Source: Empedobacter falsenii
GTDB taxonomy: Bacteria > Bacteroidota > Bacteroidia > Flavobacteriales > Weeksellaceae
NCBI RefSeq assembly: GCF_013488205.1
Contig: NZ_CP040908.1
Location: 1,031,876-1,095,875 of the forward strand
DNA length: 64,000 nt
Direction: 5' to 3'
Below the pieces are notes generated by a model. The model was given only the letters and a program-made list of their open reading frames with translations, had not been told where the DNA came from and made no database searches. Below, piece after piece: positions 26,617 through 35,718 of this stretch; within the stretch, counting starts at the first letter, position 1, and every line of letters starts with the position of its first letter. The position numbers were made by a program, and so were the translations under genes.

Positions 26617-27063
26617 ATGAAAATTTTGATGGTTTGTTTAGGTAATATTTGTCGTTCTCCGTTGGCAGAAGGGATTTTACAAGCAAAGGTTGGCGACAAT
26701 CATTTGGTAGATTCTGCTGGTACAGGCGATTGGCATGTTGGTGAACAACCAGATAGACGCTCGGTTTCGGTTGCAAAAAAACACGGTGTTGATATTTCTG
26801 ATCAACGTGCGATGCATTTCAATCCAGTTTTTTTCGATGAGTTTGATTTAATCTTTGCAATGGATGAACAAAATTTAATCGATTTGCAACAATTGGCTCG
26901 GAACGAAGAGGTGCAAAGTAAAATCAAATTGATTTTGAAAGATGGAATAGGGCAAACGCAAAATGTGCCTGATCCTTACTACGATGGTGAAGATGCTTTC
27001 GAGCATGTTTATCAATTATTAGATGAAGCCACAGACGGAATCATCAAAAAATACAATCTTTAA
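26617..27063 (+). CDS. Low-molecular-weight protein-tyrosine phosphatase
   Basis: A 148-residue phosphatase. The P-loop C7-LGNIC-R13 is the CX5R active site, followed by SPLAEGIL, and the general-acid Asp is in the VPDPYYDGEDAFE segment. It could remove phosphate from tyrosine kinases of capsule or envelope systems, but no such kinase is encoded nearby. It begins 18 bp after dnaA and 9 bp before rsmI, so it is probably in the dnaA transcript. Confidence 0.93.
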   Translation: MKILMVCLGNICRSPLAEGILQAKVGDNHLVDSAGTGDWHVGEQPDRRSVSVAKKHGVDISDQRAMHFNPVFFDEFDLIFAMDEQNLIDLQQLARNEEVQSKIKLILKDGIGQTQNVPDPYYDGEDAFEHVYQLLDEATDGIIKKYNL

Positions 27064-27072
27064 AATTATACA

Positions 27073-27780
27073 ATGAAAACGGCTAAAGTTTATTTGATTC
27101 CTTCACTTTTAGGTGAAAGCGAACACAGTAGAGTATTGCCTTTATACAATCTTGACGTTATTCGAGCAATTGATACGTTTGTGGTAGAAAACGAAAAATC
27201 TGCACGTAAATTTATCAAACAAGTTTGCCCCGAAAAAGTTCAAGCCGATTTAGATATTTACATTCTAAACAAAGATACAGAGCCAGAAGAAATGTTAGAT
27301 TTGATCAAATTATTGGATCAAAACAAAACAATCGGAATTATTTCCGAAGCTGGTTTGCCTGCGGTTGCAGACCCAGGTGCGCAGTTGGTAAAAGTTGCGC
27401 AGCAGAAACGCATCCAGGTAGTTCCTTTGATTGGTCCATCGTCGATTTTGTTGGCGTTAATGGCTTCTGGAATGAATGGTCAAAACTTTGCTTTTCACGG
27501 TTATTTACCAATCGATAAAACGGAACGTAAAAAGAAATTGGCTCATTTGGAAGCAGAAAGTGCGAAAACCGGAATTGCTCAAATTTTTATGGAGACGCCC
27601 TATCGTAACAATCAAATGGTAGATGATTTAACGAAAATTCTTCGTGCCGAAACCAAGATTTGTGTCGCGTGTCACATTACATTAGAGGACGAAGACATCC
27701 GCACGTTATCGATCAAAGAGTGGAAAAATGAAAAGTATGATTTTCATAAACGTCCCGCAATTTTTGTCATGCAAGCTTAA
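27073..27780 (+). CDS. RsmI-type SAM-dependent methyltransferase (tetrapyrrole methylase fold)
   Basis: A 235-residue protein. The N-terminal strand KVYLIPSLLGE and the SEAGLPAVADPGAQLVK motif are those of the RsmI family, which 2'-O-methylates C1402 of 16S rRNA. VVPLIGPSSILLALMASGMNG and IFMETPYRNNQM continue the match. It is shorter than E. coli RsmI (286 residues) because it lacks the C-terminal extension, so the target may be modified; Bacteroidota members are often annotated only as SAM-dependent methyltransferase. It is 9 bp downstream of the phosphatase. Confidence 0.82.
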   Translation: MKTAKVYLIPSLLGESEHSRVLPLYNLDVIRAIDTFVVENEKSARKFIKQVCPEKVQADLDIYILNKDTEPEEMLDLIKLLDQNKTIGIISEAGLPAVADPGAQLVKVAQQKRIQVVPLIGPSSILLALMASGMNGQNFAFHGYLPIDKTERKKKLAHLEAESAKTGIAQIFMETPYRNNQMVDDLTKILRAETKICVACHITLEDEDIRTLSIKEWKNEKYDFHKRPAIFVMQA

Positions 27781-27838
27781 AAATTTTATAAAATAGATCA
27801 ACACTTCGTGTTTCTTTTCGCGAGTCGTTGCTCCAAAG

Positions 27839-27880
27839 TATACGAGAAAGCCAACATCTATATGTTGGCTTTCTCGTATA
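27839..27880. repeat. Perfect 19-bp inverted repeat downstream of rsmI
   Basis: Arms 27839-27857 and 27862-27880 are perfectly complementary, with a 4-nt loop. No U tract follows directly (AATCAGTTTTT is next), so it is an unusual terminator or another palindromic element. The remainder of 27781-27986 is AT-rich with no gene. Confidence 0.85.
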
Positions 27881-27986
27881 ATCAGTTTTTGTGGTAAAAA
27901 TAGTTGAAGTGAATTAAAATATTTTAACGATTAGGTTTTATAATTTCTTAAAATTCAACTTATATTTAATTATAAAATCATCCAAA

Positions 27987-28460
27987 ATGAGAAAAATAGA
28001 ACAACTTTTTAGTGAATATGGAGAAAGTCATCAAAATGGGATAAACAAAACCATTCATTGGATTTGTGTTCCTTTAATCTTTTGGACGATTCTTGGTTTT
28101 ATTTCCTACATTCCAGCACCGCACTTTTATATTCCAAGTTTTGGTTATATCAGTATAGCTTCAATCATTGCGTTGGTAATTGTTTCGGTTTTTTATTTTA
28201 GATTATCGATTGTCGTTGGTCTAATTATGATTTTTCTAATGTTGATTATGGAATATTTTATTTCGTTGTGCAATCTTCAATTCGGTACAAAATCTTGGAT
28301 AGTTTATTTGGTGGTATTTATTATCACGTGGATTTTACAATTTGTCGGACACAAAATAGAAGGGAAGAAGCCAAGTTTTCTCAAAGATTTACAATTTTTG
28401 TTGGTCGGACCAATTTGGTTGTTGGGTTTTATTTTGAGAAAAGTTGGTATAAAATATTAG
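27987..28460 (+). CDS. Mpo1-like (DUF962) membrane protein
   Basis: A 157-residue protein. The N-terminus has the family pattern LFSEYGESHQN followed by K(T)IHWICVPLIFW, and the C-terminus reads FVGHKIEGKKPSFLKDL. The paired His positions (HQN, HW, GH) are the ones thought to bind Fe(II) in yeast Mpo1, a dioxygenase of 2-hydroxy fatty acids. Four membrane helices lie between. The bacterial substrate is unknown. Transcribed alone downstream of a strong hairpin. Confidence 0.85.
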   Translation: MRKIEQLFSEYGESHQNGINKTIHWICVPLIFWTILGFISYIPAPHFYIPSFGYISIASIIALVIVSVFYFRLSIVVGLIMIFLMLIMEYFISLCNLQFGTKSWIVYLVVFIITWILQFVGHKIEGKKPSFLKDLQFLLVGPIWLLGFILRKVGIKY

Positions 28461-28509
28461 TTATTATTTAAAGGTAATTAATTTTTCGTCAGCTATTATA
28501 CTCAATATT

Positions 28510-29115
28510 TTAACAAGGAAACCACCAATGCATATTGTATAATTTTCCATTTTTAATGAATATTTTGATATGTCCATCAGAAATATTATGCTCATCTTCT
28601 CTTAATTGAATTACTTGTAACTTACCTTCATTATAAACATCTATTGTCCCAATATCATTCATTGCATTTGGAAACAATTTTTTAAGTTCTGTAATAGTTG
28701 TTTGTGAGGATAATTTTTTTCCTTTGTATAAGATGTAATTATTCTTTGAGAATCTGAATTCATCAACTGCAAATTCATTTTTAGAATTTTCAAAACGAGA
28801 GCCATCTTTATAATAGTATTTATCATCCATGTTTTTGGTTCCATCTTTATTTTCGAAAATATAAGAACAAGGAGCTTCTTCTGACATCAACATTATACTA
28901 TCAGCTTTACCAAAAACGTTTTCAAAATCTTTTTTAGTAAAAAATCGTTTAAGTTTTCCATTAAAAAGAATGTCATCTGTTTTCATGACTTCATTTTGAT
29001 TATTATCAGGTTTAGGATTTTCAGTATTTGTATTTTGAACAATATTAACTGAATTATTATTCATCTTTTTACATGAATAAAAAAATAGAATAAGGATGGT
29101 AATAGTTAATCTCAT
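28510..29115 (-). CDS. Putative lipoprotein, unknown function
   Basis: A 201-residue protein with a short lipoprotein signal (LILFFYSC, Cys15). A low-complexity Asn/Thr/Pro linker runs to about residue 42 (NIVQNTNTENPKPDNNQNEV). The rest is a compact globular domain with SYIFENKDGTKNMDDKYYYK and LSSQTTITELKKLFPNA, and ends in WWFPC. No family was recognised. The codon usage is very AT-rich. It is 83 bp downstream of an SGNH hydrolase gene and may be independently expressed. Confidence 0.65.
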   Translation of the reverse strand: MRLTITILILFFYSCKKMNNNSVNIVQNTNTENPKPDNNQNEVMKTDDILFNGKLKRFFTKKDFENVFGKADSIMLMSEEAPCSYIFENKDGTKNMDDKYYYKDGSRFENSKNEFAVDEFRFSKNNYILYKGKKLSSQTTITELKKLFPNAMNDIGTIDVYNEGKLQVIQLREDEHNISDGHIKIFIKNGKLYNMHWWFPC

Positions 29116-29198
29116 AGGTTAGTTGTAATTGTTTAATAATTAGTGATTAAGTTAAGATTTTTATTGATTACATTTTAAAATTATTTTTTGAAAATAAT

Positions 29199-30266
29199 CT
29201 ATTTCTTACTCAAAATTTCATTTACTTTTTTCTCAATAGCTTCTGATAATCTGCTAAAACCTAAATCATTTGGATGAATTCCGTCTGTAGAACCTTCGTT
29301 ATCCAAACCAATTAAATTATCACCTTTCAATAAATACAAATCTTTTACACCTTCTTTTATCAATGCATCGTATTGTGTACGATAGGTTTGATTTTGTCTT
29401 GTCATATCTTCGTGAGCAGTTAAATCAAATTTACTCATTGGTCGAATCAAACTTTCTACCATCAAGATTGGTGTTTTTGGGTGATATTTTCGGAGTAATT
29501 TGACGAACGGAATTGTTCTACTTTTTATTTCTTCGGGCGAACTGTTAGGAACACAATCCAAAATAAACAAATCAACACCTTGAATATCTTTAATCATTTC
29601 AGCCAATTCAATTTCAATTTTTGCATTTCCACTCAAGCCAAAATTAATGAATTCGTAACCCATTTTTCGTGTTAAAATAGAAGGGTAATTCATTCCAGGA
29701 CGACTTGCTGACGCACCTTGTACAATGCTTGAACCATAAACCACGATTTTCTTTTTATATGCGATAGGTTGATTGATAAAATTAGCAGATGCATCAATTC
29801 CGATCTTTAAGTCTGTTATCTCGTTCCAAAGCGGTAAATAAAGCATGAATTCCTTTTCTGTCTTAGTTAGATTCTTGACAATATCATATTCACTTTTGAT
29901 ATTTTGCTGATTTGGTAAAGCCGCGCCTGCAAAAATCCATTTCCCATTTTCTTTGATATATAAATCCAATCCACGGGCCATAATTCCAGTTGTATTTGCG
30001 CCTAAATAAGTAGAACGAGTTGTCCAATCCAATTTTATTTGTGTCGTATTCGATTTGAATGCAACATATAATCCAGCGGGAGTTGTAAACAAACCTTTCA
30101 CTTTGTCAGGAAGATTTGCGTATTTGTTGGTGTCAATTCTATGATAAAATGGTGCGTTATTAAATGCTTTTCCTTGAACAGAGAAATCTTTATTTGTAAT
30201 ATATTTTAATTGAGCAAATACTTGAAAAGAACAAATAAGTGCAAAAAGCAGAAAGAATTTTCTCAT
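29199..30266 (-). CDS. SGNH/GDSL-family hydrolase, secreted
   Basis: A 355-residue protein with a signal peptide (cleavage after VFAQ, ~18). The first ~170 residues form a beta-rich N-terminal domain. The SGNH hydrolase domain follows, with YGSSIVQGASASRPG (Ser block), FGLSGNAKIE (Gly and Asn blocks) and DGIHPNDLGF (Asp-His block). This arrangement resembles acetyl-xylan esterase-like (CE) or PAF-acetylhydrolase-like two-domain enzymes, so it may deacetylate polysaccharide; the substrate is inference. It is preceded by the purB terminator and read from its own promoter. Confidence 0.85.
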   Translation of the reverse strand: MRKFFLLFALICSFQVFAQLKYITNKDFSVQGKAFNNAPFYHRIDTNKYANLPDKVKGLFTTPAGLYVAFKSNTTQIKLDWTTRSTYLGANTTGIMARGLDLYIKENGKWIFAGAALPNQQNIKSEYDIVKNLTKTEKEFMLYLPLWNEITDLKIGIDASANFINQPIAYKKKIVVYGSSIVQGASASRPGMNYPSILTRKMGYEFINFGLSGNAKIEIELAEMIKDIQGVDLFILDCVPNSSPEEIKSRTIPFVKLLRKYHPKTPILMVESLIRPMSKFDLTAHEDMTRQNQTYRTQYDALIKEGVKDLYLLKGDNLIGLDNEGSTDGIHPNDLGFSRLSEAIEKKVNEILSKK

Positions 30267-30293
30267 TGGTTATAATTGATTAAAGGTTAAAAT

Positions 30294-30328
30294 TAAAAAA
30301 AGACTTCCAATATTGGAAGTCTTTTTTC
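30294..30328 (-). terminator. Terminator of purB
   Basis: An AGACTTCCAA/TTGGAAGTCT stem with A and T flanks lies between the purB stop and the downstream SGNH gene. The reading direction is the minus strand. Confidence 0.85.
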
Positions 30329-30362
30329 TTGTCTCATGTGTACTTGTTAATTCTAAGCGGGA

Positions 30363-31790
30363 TTACACTTTAAGGTCAGTATGTGCGCCTAAAAGTGTTT
30401 TATTTTCTTCGATAATTGGATCAACTAAATCATTTAAGAATTCTTCTGTTTGTTCAGAAGCAAATCCTGTAAAGTTTTTCGGATCTAATAATTCGACTAA
30501 TTTTTCTTTATCAATTTTTACATTATCATCAGCAATAATACGCTCAATCAAATCATTTGATTTACCTTCCATTTTCACTTGTTTTGCAGCTTCCATAGAA
30601 TGTGTACGGATAATTTCGTGTAATTCTTGACGATCACCACCATTTTTAACACCTTCCATAATAATATATTCGGTTGCCATAAATGGTAATTCTTCCGCGA
30701 TATGCTTTTCGATTATTTTAGGATAAACGACTAAACCATCTAAAATATTGTTCCAAATGATTAAAATTGCATCAATCGCTAAGAAAGCTTGAGGAACTGC
30801 TAAACGTTTATTAGCTGAATCATCTAACGTTCTTTCGAACCATTGAGTTGATGCAACCATTGCAGGAGAAGTAGCTAAAGACATTACGTACTTCGCTAAA
30901 GAAGCGATGCGCTCAGAACGCATTGGGTTACGTTTATATGCCATTGCAGAAGATCCAATTTGATTTTTCTCAAAAGGTTCTTCAATCTCTTTTAAATTCT
31001 GTAATAAACGTAAATCGTTTGTAAATTTATGTGCAGATTGTGCAATGTTTGATAATAATTCTAATGCTTGTGCATCAATTTTACGATCGTAAGTTTGTCC
31101 AGATACTGCAAAAACATTTTTAAATCCAAAACGTTCAGATAATTTTTTGTCTAATGTTTTTACTTTTTGGTAATCTCCATCAAATAATTCTTTGAAAGAA
31201 GCTGCTGTACCAGTTGTTCCTTTTACTCCACGAAAACGTAAAGTATCTATTCTGAATTCTAATTCTTCTAAATCTAATAAAACAGATTGTAACCAAAGTG
31301 TTGCACGTTTACCTACAGTTGTTAATTGTGCTGGTTGAAAATGTGTAAATCCTAAAGTTGGTAAATCTTTGTATTGACGTGCAAATTTTGCTAAACCATC
31401 AATTACATTGATTAATTGTCCTTTGATGTGTTGGAAACCATCACGAATTTGAATTAAATCTGTATTATCACCAACAAAAGCCGAAGTAGCACCTAAGTGA
31501 ATAATCGCTTTTGCAGATGGAGCAACATCTCCGTACGTGTGAACGTGAGCCATTACATCGTGACGAAATTTCTTTTCGTAAGCCGCAGCAACATCATAAT
31601 CAATATTAGTTGCGTTATCTTTTAACTCTTGAATTTGTTCGTCTGTAATATCTAATCCAAGTTCCTTTTCAATTTCTGCTAAAGCAATCCAAAGCTGTCT
31701 CCATGTTGTAAATTTTTTCTCAGGAGAAAAGATATATAGCATTTCGTCGCTACAATATCTCGATTCTAAAGGATTTTGATACTTGTTCAT
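30363..31790 (-). CDS. purB: Adenylosuccinate lyase
   Basis: Catalyses two fumarate-releasing steps in purine synthesis: SAICAR to AICAR and adenylosuccinate to AMP. At 475 residues it matches the family. The signature GSSAMAYKRNPMRSE (about 278-292) contains the lyase-1 loop, and HLGATSAFVGDNTDL and FTHFQPAQLTTVGKRA are further active-site segments. It is the last gene of a purA-kinase-purB run on this strand and ends at a terminator. There is only a 21-bp gap to the upstream fructosamine kinase gene. Confidence 0.96.
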   Translation of the reverse strand: MNKYQNPLESRYCSDEMLYIFSPEKKFTTWRQLWIALAEIEKELGLDITDEQIQELKDNATNIDYDVAAAYEKKFRHDVMAHVHTYGDVAPSAKAIIHLGATSAFVGDNTDLIQIRDGFQHIKGQLINVIDGLAKFARQYKDLPTLGFTHFQPAQLTTVGKRATLWLQSVLLDLEELEFRIDTLRFRGVKGTTGTAASFKELFDGDYQKVKTLDKKLSERFGFKNVFAVSGQTYDRKIDAQALELLSNIAQSAHKFTNDLRLLQNLKEIEEPFEKNQIGSSAMAYKRNPMRSERIASLAKYVMSLATSPAMVASTQWFERTLDDSANKRLAVPQAFLAIDAILIIWNNILDGLVVYPKIIEKHIAEELPFMATEYIIMEGVKNGGDRQELHEIIRTHSMEAAKQVKMEGKSNDLIERIIADDNVKIDKEKLVELLDPKNFTGFASEQTEEFLNDLVDPIIEENKTLLGAHTDLKV

Positions 31791-31811
31791 TGTATTTGTT
31801 TGTTTTGTTTT

Positions 31812-32666
31812 TTAAAATTTTTTCAAAATGGTTTGCACATCTTTCACATAATAACCTTCGAAAAGATAAGCGTGTATCAGCAATGGAAATAATTGTGCAA
31901 TCGGTAAACGCTCTTCAAAATTTGGTGCTAAAGGATTATTTTCGTGATAAGCATCAAAAAATACATCATCAAATCCTCCAAAAAGCTTTGCAATAGCCAA
32001 ATCCATTTCGCGATGACCATAATAAATTGCAGGATCTATAACCGAGAATTCACCTTTTTTGTTGGCTAAAATATTTCCATTCCAAAAATCTCCATGCAAT
32101 AAAGCTGGCTTTTCTTCTGGAAATATCGAATTCAATTGTTTACATAAATTCTCTGCAGATTTTATTTGTTTTGAATTGATTAATTGTTTGTTTTGCAGTA
32201 GTTTCATCATTGGCATGATGCGATTTTTTGCATAAAATTCGCTCCAAGAATCCGTTAAACTATTCGGTTGAACGACAATTGCAATGTAATTATCTTCTGA
32301 CCAACCAAATTGTTTACTTGTATTTTGATGAAGTTTTGCTAAATTTTTTCCTAAGTTTTCCCAATTTACAACAGTTGGAGTAGAGGTTTCCATCCATTCT
32401 AATAATAAATATTGAAAATCTTTTCCAGCTTCACCAACATTTACCACTTTCGGAACCGAAAATGTTTTGGTCTTTTTGATGGCTTCTAAAGCACGTGCTT
32501 CTTTCTTGAAAAGATGAGGAAAGTTGTTTGCGGAATTTACCTTTAAAAAATATTTTTTATCAAACGATTCTAATCGAAAAGCATCATTAATATCACCACC
32601 TTTTATTGGGACGATAGAATCTATACCTAAATTCAATTGTTTTAATCGTTCTAAAATTTCATTCAT
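31812..32666 (-). CDS. Fructosamine kinase family protein
   Basis: A 284-residue kinase-fold protein. The catalytic loop is LLHGDFWNGNILAN, followed by the Mg-binding SVIDPAIYYGHREMDLA, which together define the fructosamine-3-kinase family. In bacteria these enzymes phosphorylate ribulosamine- or fructosamine-glycated substrates to help deglycate proteins; the exact substrate here is inferred. It is nested between purA and purB (56 bp and 21 bp gaps), so it may share their transcript. Cytoplasmic. Confidence 0.9.
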   Translation of the reverse strand: MNEILERLKQLNLGIDSIVPIKGGDINDAFRLESFDKKYFLKVNSANNFPHLFKKEARALEAIKKTKTFSVPKVVNVGEAGKDFQYLLLEWMETSTPTVVNWENLGKNLAKLHQNTSKQFGWSEDNYIAIVVQPNSLTDSWSEFYAKNRIMPMMKLLQNKQLINSKQIKSAENLCKQLNSIFPEEKPALLHGDFWNGNILANKKGEFSVIDPAIYYGHREMDLAIAKLFGGFDDVFFDAYHENNPLAPNFEERLPIAQLFPLLIHAYLFEGYYVKDVQTILKKF

Positions 32667-32722
32667 AAAAATATCTCATAAAGTTATAGCCCAACATAAG
32701 TCAGGCTATACTATTTAATTTA

Positions 32723-34012
32723 TTAAAATAAAGTTGTTCTAATAATGTTTTGAGAACGCTCTGGTCCAACCGAAACTAAATAAACTTCGATTCCTAAGTA
32801 TTTCTCAATGTAGTGGATGTAGTCTTGCGCTGTTTGCGGTAACTCATCAAAAGATTTTACGTTCGTAATATCTTCTTTCCATCCTGGTAATTCGTCGTAT
32901 TGTGCTTCGTAATCAGCTAATTTAGTTGTAGAAGAAGTGAAATAATCAATGATTTTTCCGTCTTCCGTTTTGTAACCTGTACAAACTTTTACTGTATCAA
33001 TATTCGACATTACATCTAATTTAGTGATTACTAAATGTGTAATTCCGTTAATCATACAAGCGTGTTTCAATGCTACTAAATCTAACCAACCTGTGCGGCG
33101 TGGACGACCTGTTGATGCTCCGAATTCGTGACCAACTTGACGAATTTGTTCTCCCAATTCGTTGTCCAATTCTGTTGGGAAAGGACCGTTACCAACGCGT
33201 GTACAATATGCTTTCGAGACTCCAATCAAATTTTTCAATTTTGTAGGAGGAACTCCAGCACCAACACAAACTCCACCAGTTGTTGGAGAAGACGATGTAA
33301 CGAATGGATATGTACCAAAATCGATGTCTAACATTAATGCCTGCGCACCTTCGAATAATACATTTTTACCTTCGTCAATCGCATGATTGATTTCTAATTC
33401 AGAATCCATGATACGTTCTTTCAAACGCTCTCCGTAAGCTAAATATTTTTCGTAAATATCTTCGAATTTTAATGGCTCTTTATTGAATAATTTTTCGAAT
33501 AAAGCATTTTTAACCACCAAATTTTCTTTGATTTTTTCTGCTAAAACCTCAGGATTTAATAAATCAATTGCACGAATACCAACACGAGCTACTTTATCCT
33601 CATAACAAGGACCAATTCCGCGTTTTGTTGTACCAATTTGACTATCTTTTCCTGCAAATTCTTCACGATATTCGTCTAACAAAATGTGATAAGGCATAAT
33701 GATATGCGCTCTTCTCGAGATAAAAACGTGATCTGTAGAATAACCTTTTGCTTCTAATTGTTCAGTTTCTGCAAAAAAAGCTTCAGGATTTACTACGACA
33801 CCATTCGCAATAATACATTTTCCTTTGCATTGTAAAACTCCAGAAGGTAATAAGTGTAAGACAAATTTATCATCGCCTACATATACCGTATGACCAGCGT
33901 TGTTACCACCTTGGTAGCGTACAACATAATCTGATTTTTCGGCTAATACATCTGTAATTTTTCCTTTTCCCTCGTCACCCCATTGAAGACCGACTACTAC
34001 GTGTGTTGACAT
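32723..34012 (-). CDS. purA: Adenylosuccinate synthetase
   Basis: Commits IMP to AMP synthesis by GTP-dependent condensation with aspartate. Residues 1-20 show the typical VVVGLQWGDEGKGKITD P-loop and catalytic Asp, and NNAGHTVYV, IGTTKRGIGPCYEDK and STGRPRRTGWLDLV follow. At 429 residues it has the expected length. A consensus promoter lies at 34076-34106 with a leader of about 57 nt, which gives room for a regulatory leader, although I see no clear riboswitch. It leads the purA-kinase-purB group. Confidence 0.97.
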   Translation of the reverse strand: MSTHVVVGLQWGDEGKGKITDVLAEKSDYVVRYQGGNNAGHTVYVGDDKFVLHLLPSGVLQCKGKCIIANGVVVNPEAFFAETEQLEAKGYSTDHVFISRRAHIIMPYHILLDEYREEFAGKDSQIGTTKRGIGPCYEDKVARVGIRAIDLLNPEVLAEKIKENLVVKNALFEKLFNKEPLKFEDIYEKYLAYGERLKERIMDSELEINHAIDEGKNVLFEGAQALMLDIDFGTYPFVTSSSPTTGGVCVGAGVPPTKLKNLIGVSKAYCTRVGNGPFPTELDNELGEQIRQVGHEFGASTGRPRRTGWLDLVALKHACMINGITHLVITKLDVMSNIDTVKVCTGYKTEDGKIIDYFTSSTTKLADYEAQYDELPGWKEDITNVKSFDELPQTAQDYIHYIEKYLGIEVYLVSVGPERSQNIIRTTLF

Positions 34013-34075
34013 ATTGTTTGTTCGTTATTTGTTTTGGAATAAAAATGAAACTAATCATCTTATCTTGGTTCACTG

Positions 34076-34106
34076 CAAAGGTAATTTAAACCTTGTCTTA
34101 AACAAA
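34076..34106 (-). promoter_or_regulatory. Consensus promoter of purA
   Basis: On the minus strand TTTG (34103-34106), exactly 19 bp, then TACCTTTG (34076-34083): a textbook Bacteroidota -33/-7 pair. Transcription would start near 34069. Confidence 0.75.
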
Positions 34107-34241
34107 TTTAAAACTCAATTTAGCACGATTATTTTTCAAGATTTTGTTAATAATTTTTCAAGATTAAATTAACCGAAAAATAACCGAATCCATTCAAATA
34201 AAAAGCGTATTTTTACAAACTTTTACACCAAAAATTTCCAT

Positions 34242-34931
34242 ATGAAAATTGAAATCTGGTCGGATGTAATGTGTCCGTTCTGTTACATCGGAAAAAAACA
34301 TTTTGAACAAGCTTTAACGCAAATTCCTTATCAAGATAAAATACAGGTTGAATGGAAAAGTTTTCAGTTAAATCCTGATTTATCTAAAACTGAAATTACT
34401 TCTGTGAATGATTATTTGATCGAATCAAAAGGAATTTCGGAAGAACAAGTTTCGGCAATGAATAATCAATTGGCTGAAATGGGAAAAGCTGTTGGAATTG
34501 ATTTTCAACAACAAAATTCTAAAGTTGTCAATACAGGAGATGCACATCGATTGATTCATTTTGCGCAAGCGAATGGAAAAGGTTCAGAAGCAGAAGAAAG
34601 ACTTTTTAAAGCATATTTTACAGAAGGTAAAAATGTGGCTGATTATGATGTTTTGGCTGAATTGGCTGAAGAAATTGGTTTGAACAAAACCGAAGTTCTT
34701 GAAATGCTAAATTCTGATGCAAACGTTTTTGAAGTTGCTTCGGATATTTTAGATGCACGTAATATTGGTGTTTCTGGCGTTCCGTTTTTTGTAATTGACC
34801 GTAAATATGCACTTTCTGGTGCTCAACCTGTCGAGTATTTCGTTTCTGCTTTGACACAGGCTTACGAAAAAGATCATTTGGATCAACCTCAAAATGTTGC
34901 TTCTTGTGATGTTGACGGAAATTGTGATTAA
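34242..34931 (+). CDS. DsbA-family oxidoreductase, FrnE-like
   Basis: A 229-residue thioredoxin-fold protein. The active site is C11-P-F-C14 (SDVMCPFCYIGKKHF), and the cis-Pro loop is in GVSGVPFFVIDRKYALSGAQ. The helical insert (~60-160) matches the FrnE/2-hydroxychromene-isomerase-like subgroup. There is no signal peptide, so it acts in the cytoplasm, unlike classical DsbA; FrnE relatives are linked to disulfide or redox stress handling. A Cys pair in the tail (ASCDVDGNCD) is also seen in this subgroup. Convergent with an amidase gene. Confidence 0.9.
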   Translation: MKIEIWSDVMCPFCYIGKKHFEQALTQIPYQDKIQVEWKSFQLNPDLSKTEITSVNDYLIESKGISEEQVSAMNNQLAEMGKAVGIDFQQQNSKVVNTGDAHRLIHFAQANGKGSEAEERLFKAYFTEGKNVADYDVLAELAEEIGLNKTEVLEMLNSDANVFEVASDILDARNIGVSGVPFFVIDRKYALSGAQPVEYFVSALTQAYEKDHLDQPQNVASCDVDGNCD

Positions 34932-34951
34932 AACAATTTGCAAATAAATAT

Positions 34952-34983
34952 AAAAAAGGACTTCAATTTGAAGTCCTTTTTTT
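34952..34983. terminator. Bidirectional terminator
   Basis: A GGACTT/AAGTCC stem extended by A-T pairs, with a short loop, lies between the convergent dsbA-like and amidase genes. Confidence 0.88.
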
Positions 34984-34987
34984 CGTA

Positions 34988-35593
34988 TTATATTGATTGA
35001 TAATTCTCTAAAAATTGTACAATTTTTTCTGCTAATTGATTTTTATGATAAGCACTTTTCAAAGTTTCGGCATCAGTAGGATTACTTGCGAAGCCTAATT
35101 CGATTAGAAAAGTCGGCTTTTTAGAATCTCTTAATATTTTAAAATTAGCTTTCTTCAAGCCTCTGTTTTCAATGGAATTGATACTAACTAATTGTGCTAA
35201 TTCAGCCCCTATTTTTTCTGTATTTGCATCTGTATTATCTTTATTGATAAAAACTTCAGCTCCTTTTAGTTCCTTATTTGAAGCACTATTCAAATGCAAA
35301 GAGATAACTAATTCAGGATCCAATTTATGCATTTTATCAACACGAGATTGTAAATCAAGAAAATCATTCCCATCTCTCGTTAAAATAACATTGATATTTT
35401 TCTTTTTAGCTAATTGTTGAATTTTTTGAGCCAATTCTAAAGAATATTCACTTTCTACAATATTTCCATTATTTGAACCATTATCAAAACCGCCATGTCC
35501 AGCATCTATGACAAAGGTTTTAGCAGTTTGTGCAAACATGGTAGATGTTGCGAATAAACTTGCAATAGCAAATAGATATAGTTTCTTTTTCAT
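34988..35593 (-). CDS. N-acetylmuramoyl-L-alanine amidase (Amidase_3)
   Basis: A 201-residue exported amidase: signal peptide (cleavage after MFAQ, ~22), then a single Amidase_3 catalytic domain. The zinc ligands and catalytic Glu are H33 (DAGHGG), E48, H99 (SLHLNS) and E164 (FLIELGFASN). It cleaves the stem peptide from MurNAc in peptidoglycan. It lacks an AMIN domain or LysM, and it is shorter than E. coli AmiC. It is divergent from a large barrel protein gene and has a paralogue at 38165-38782. Confidence 0.92.
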   Translation of the reverse strand: MKKKLYLFAIASLFATSTMFAQTAKTFVIDAGHGGFDNGSNNGNIVESEYSLELAQKIQQLAKKKNINVILTRDGNDFLDLQSRVDKMHKLDPELVISLHLNSASNKELKGAEVFINKDNTDANTEKIGAELAQLVSINSIENRGLKKANFKILRDSKKPTFLIELGFASNPTDAETLKSAYHKNQLAEKIVQFLENYQSI

Positions 35594-35718
35594 AATAGTC
35601 GTAATAATTTAATTAATATAAACATAATCAATTATTTATAAAAAACTACATTTTTAGCCTAAAAAAGATGTAACATTTTAGCGATTCAAGCGTCTATAAG
35701 GTATAAAAATTAACACAA

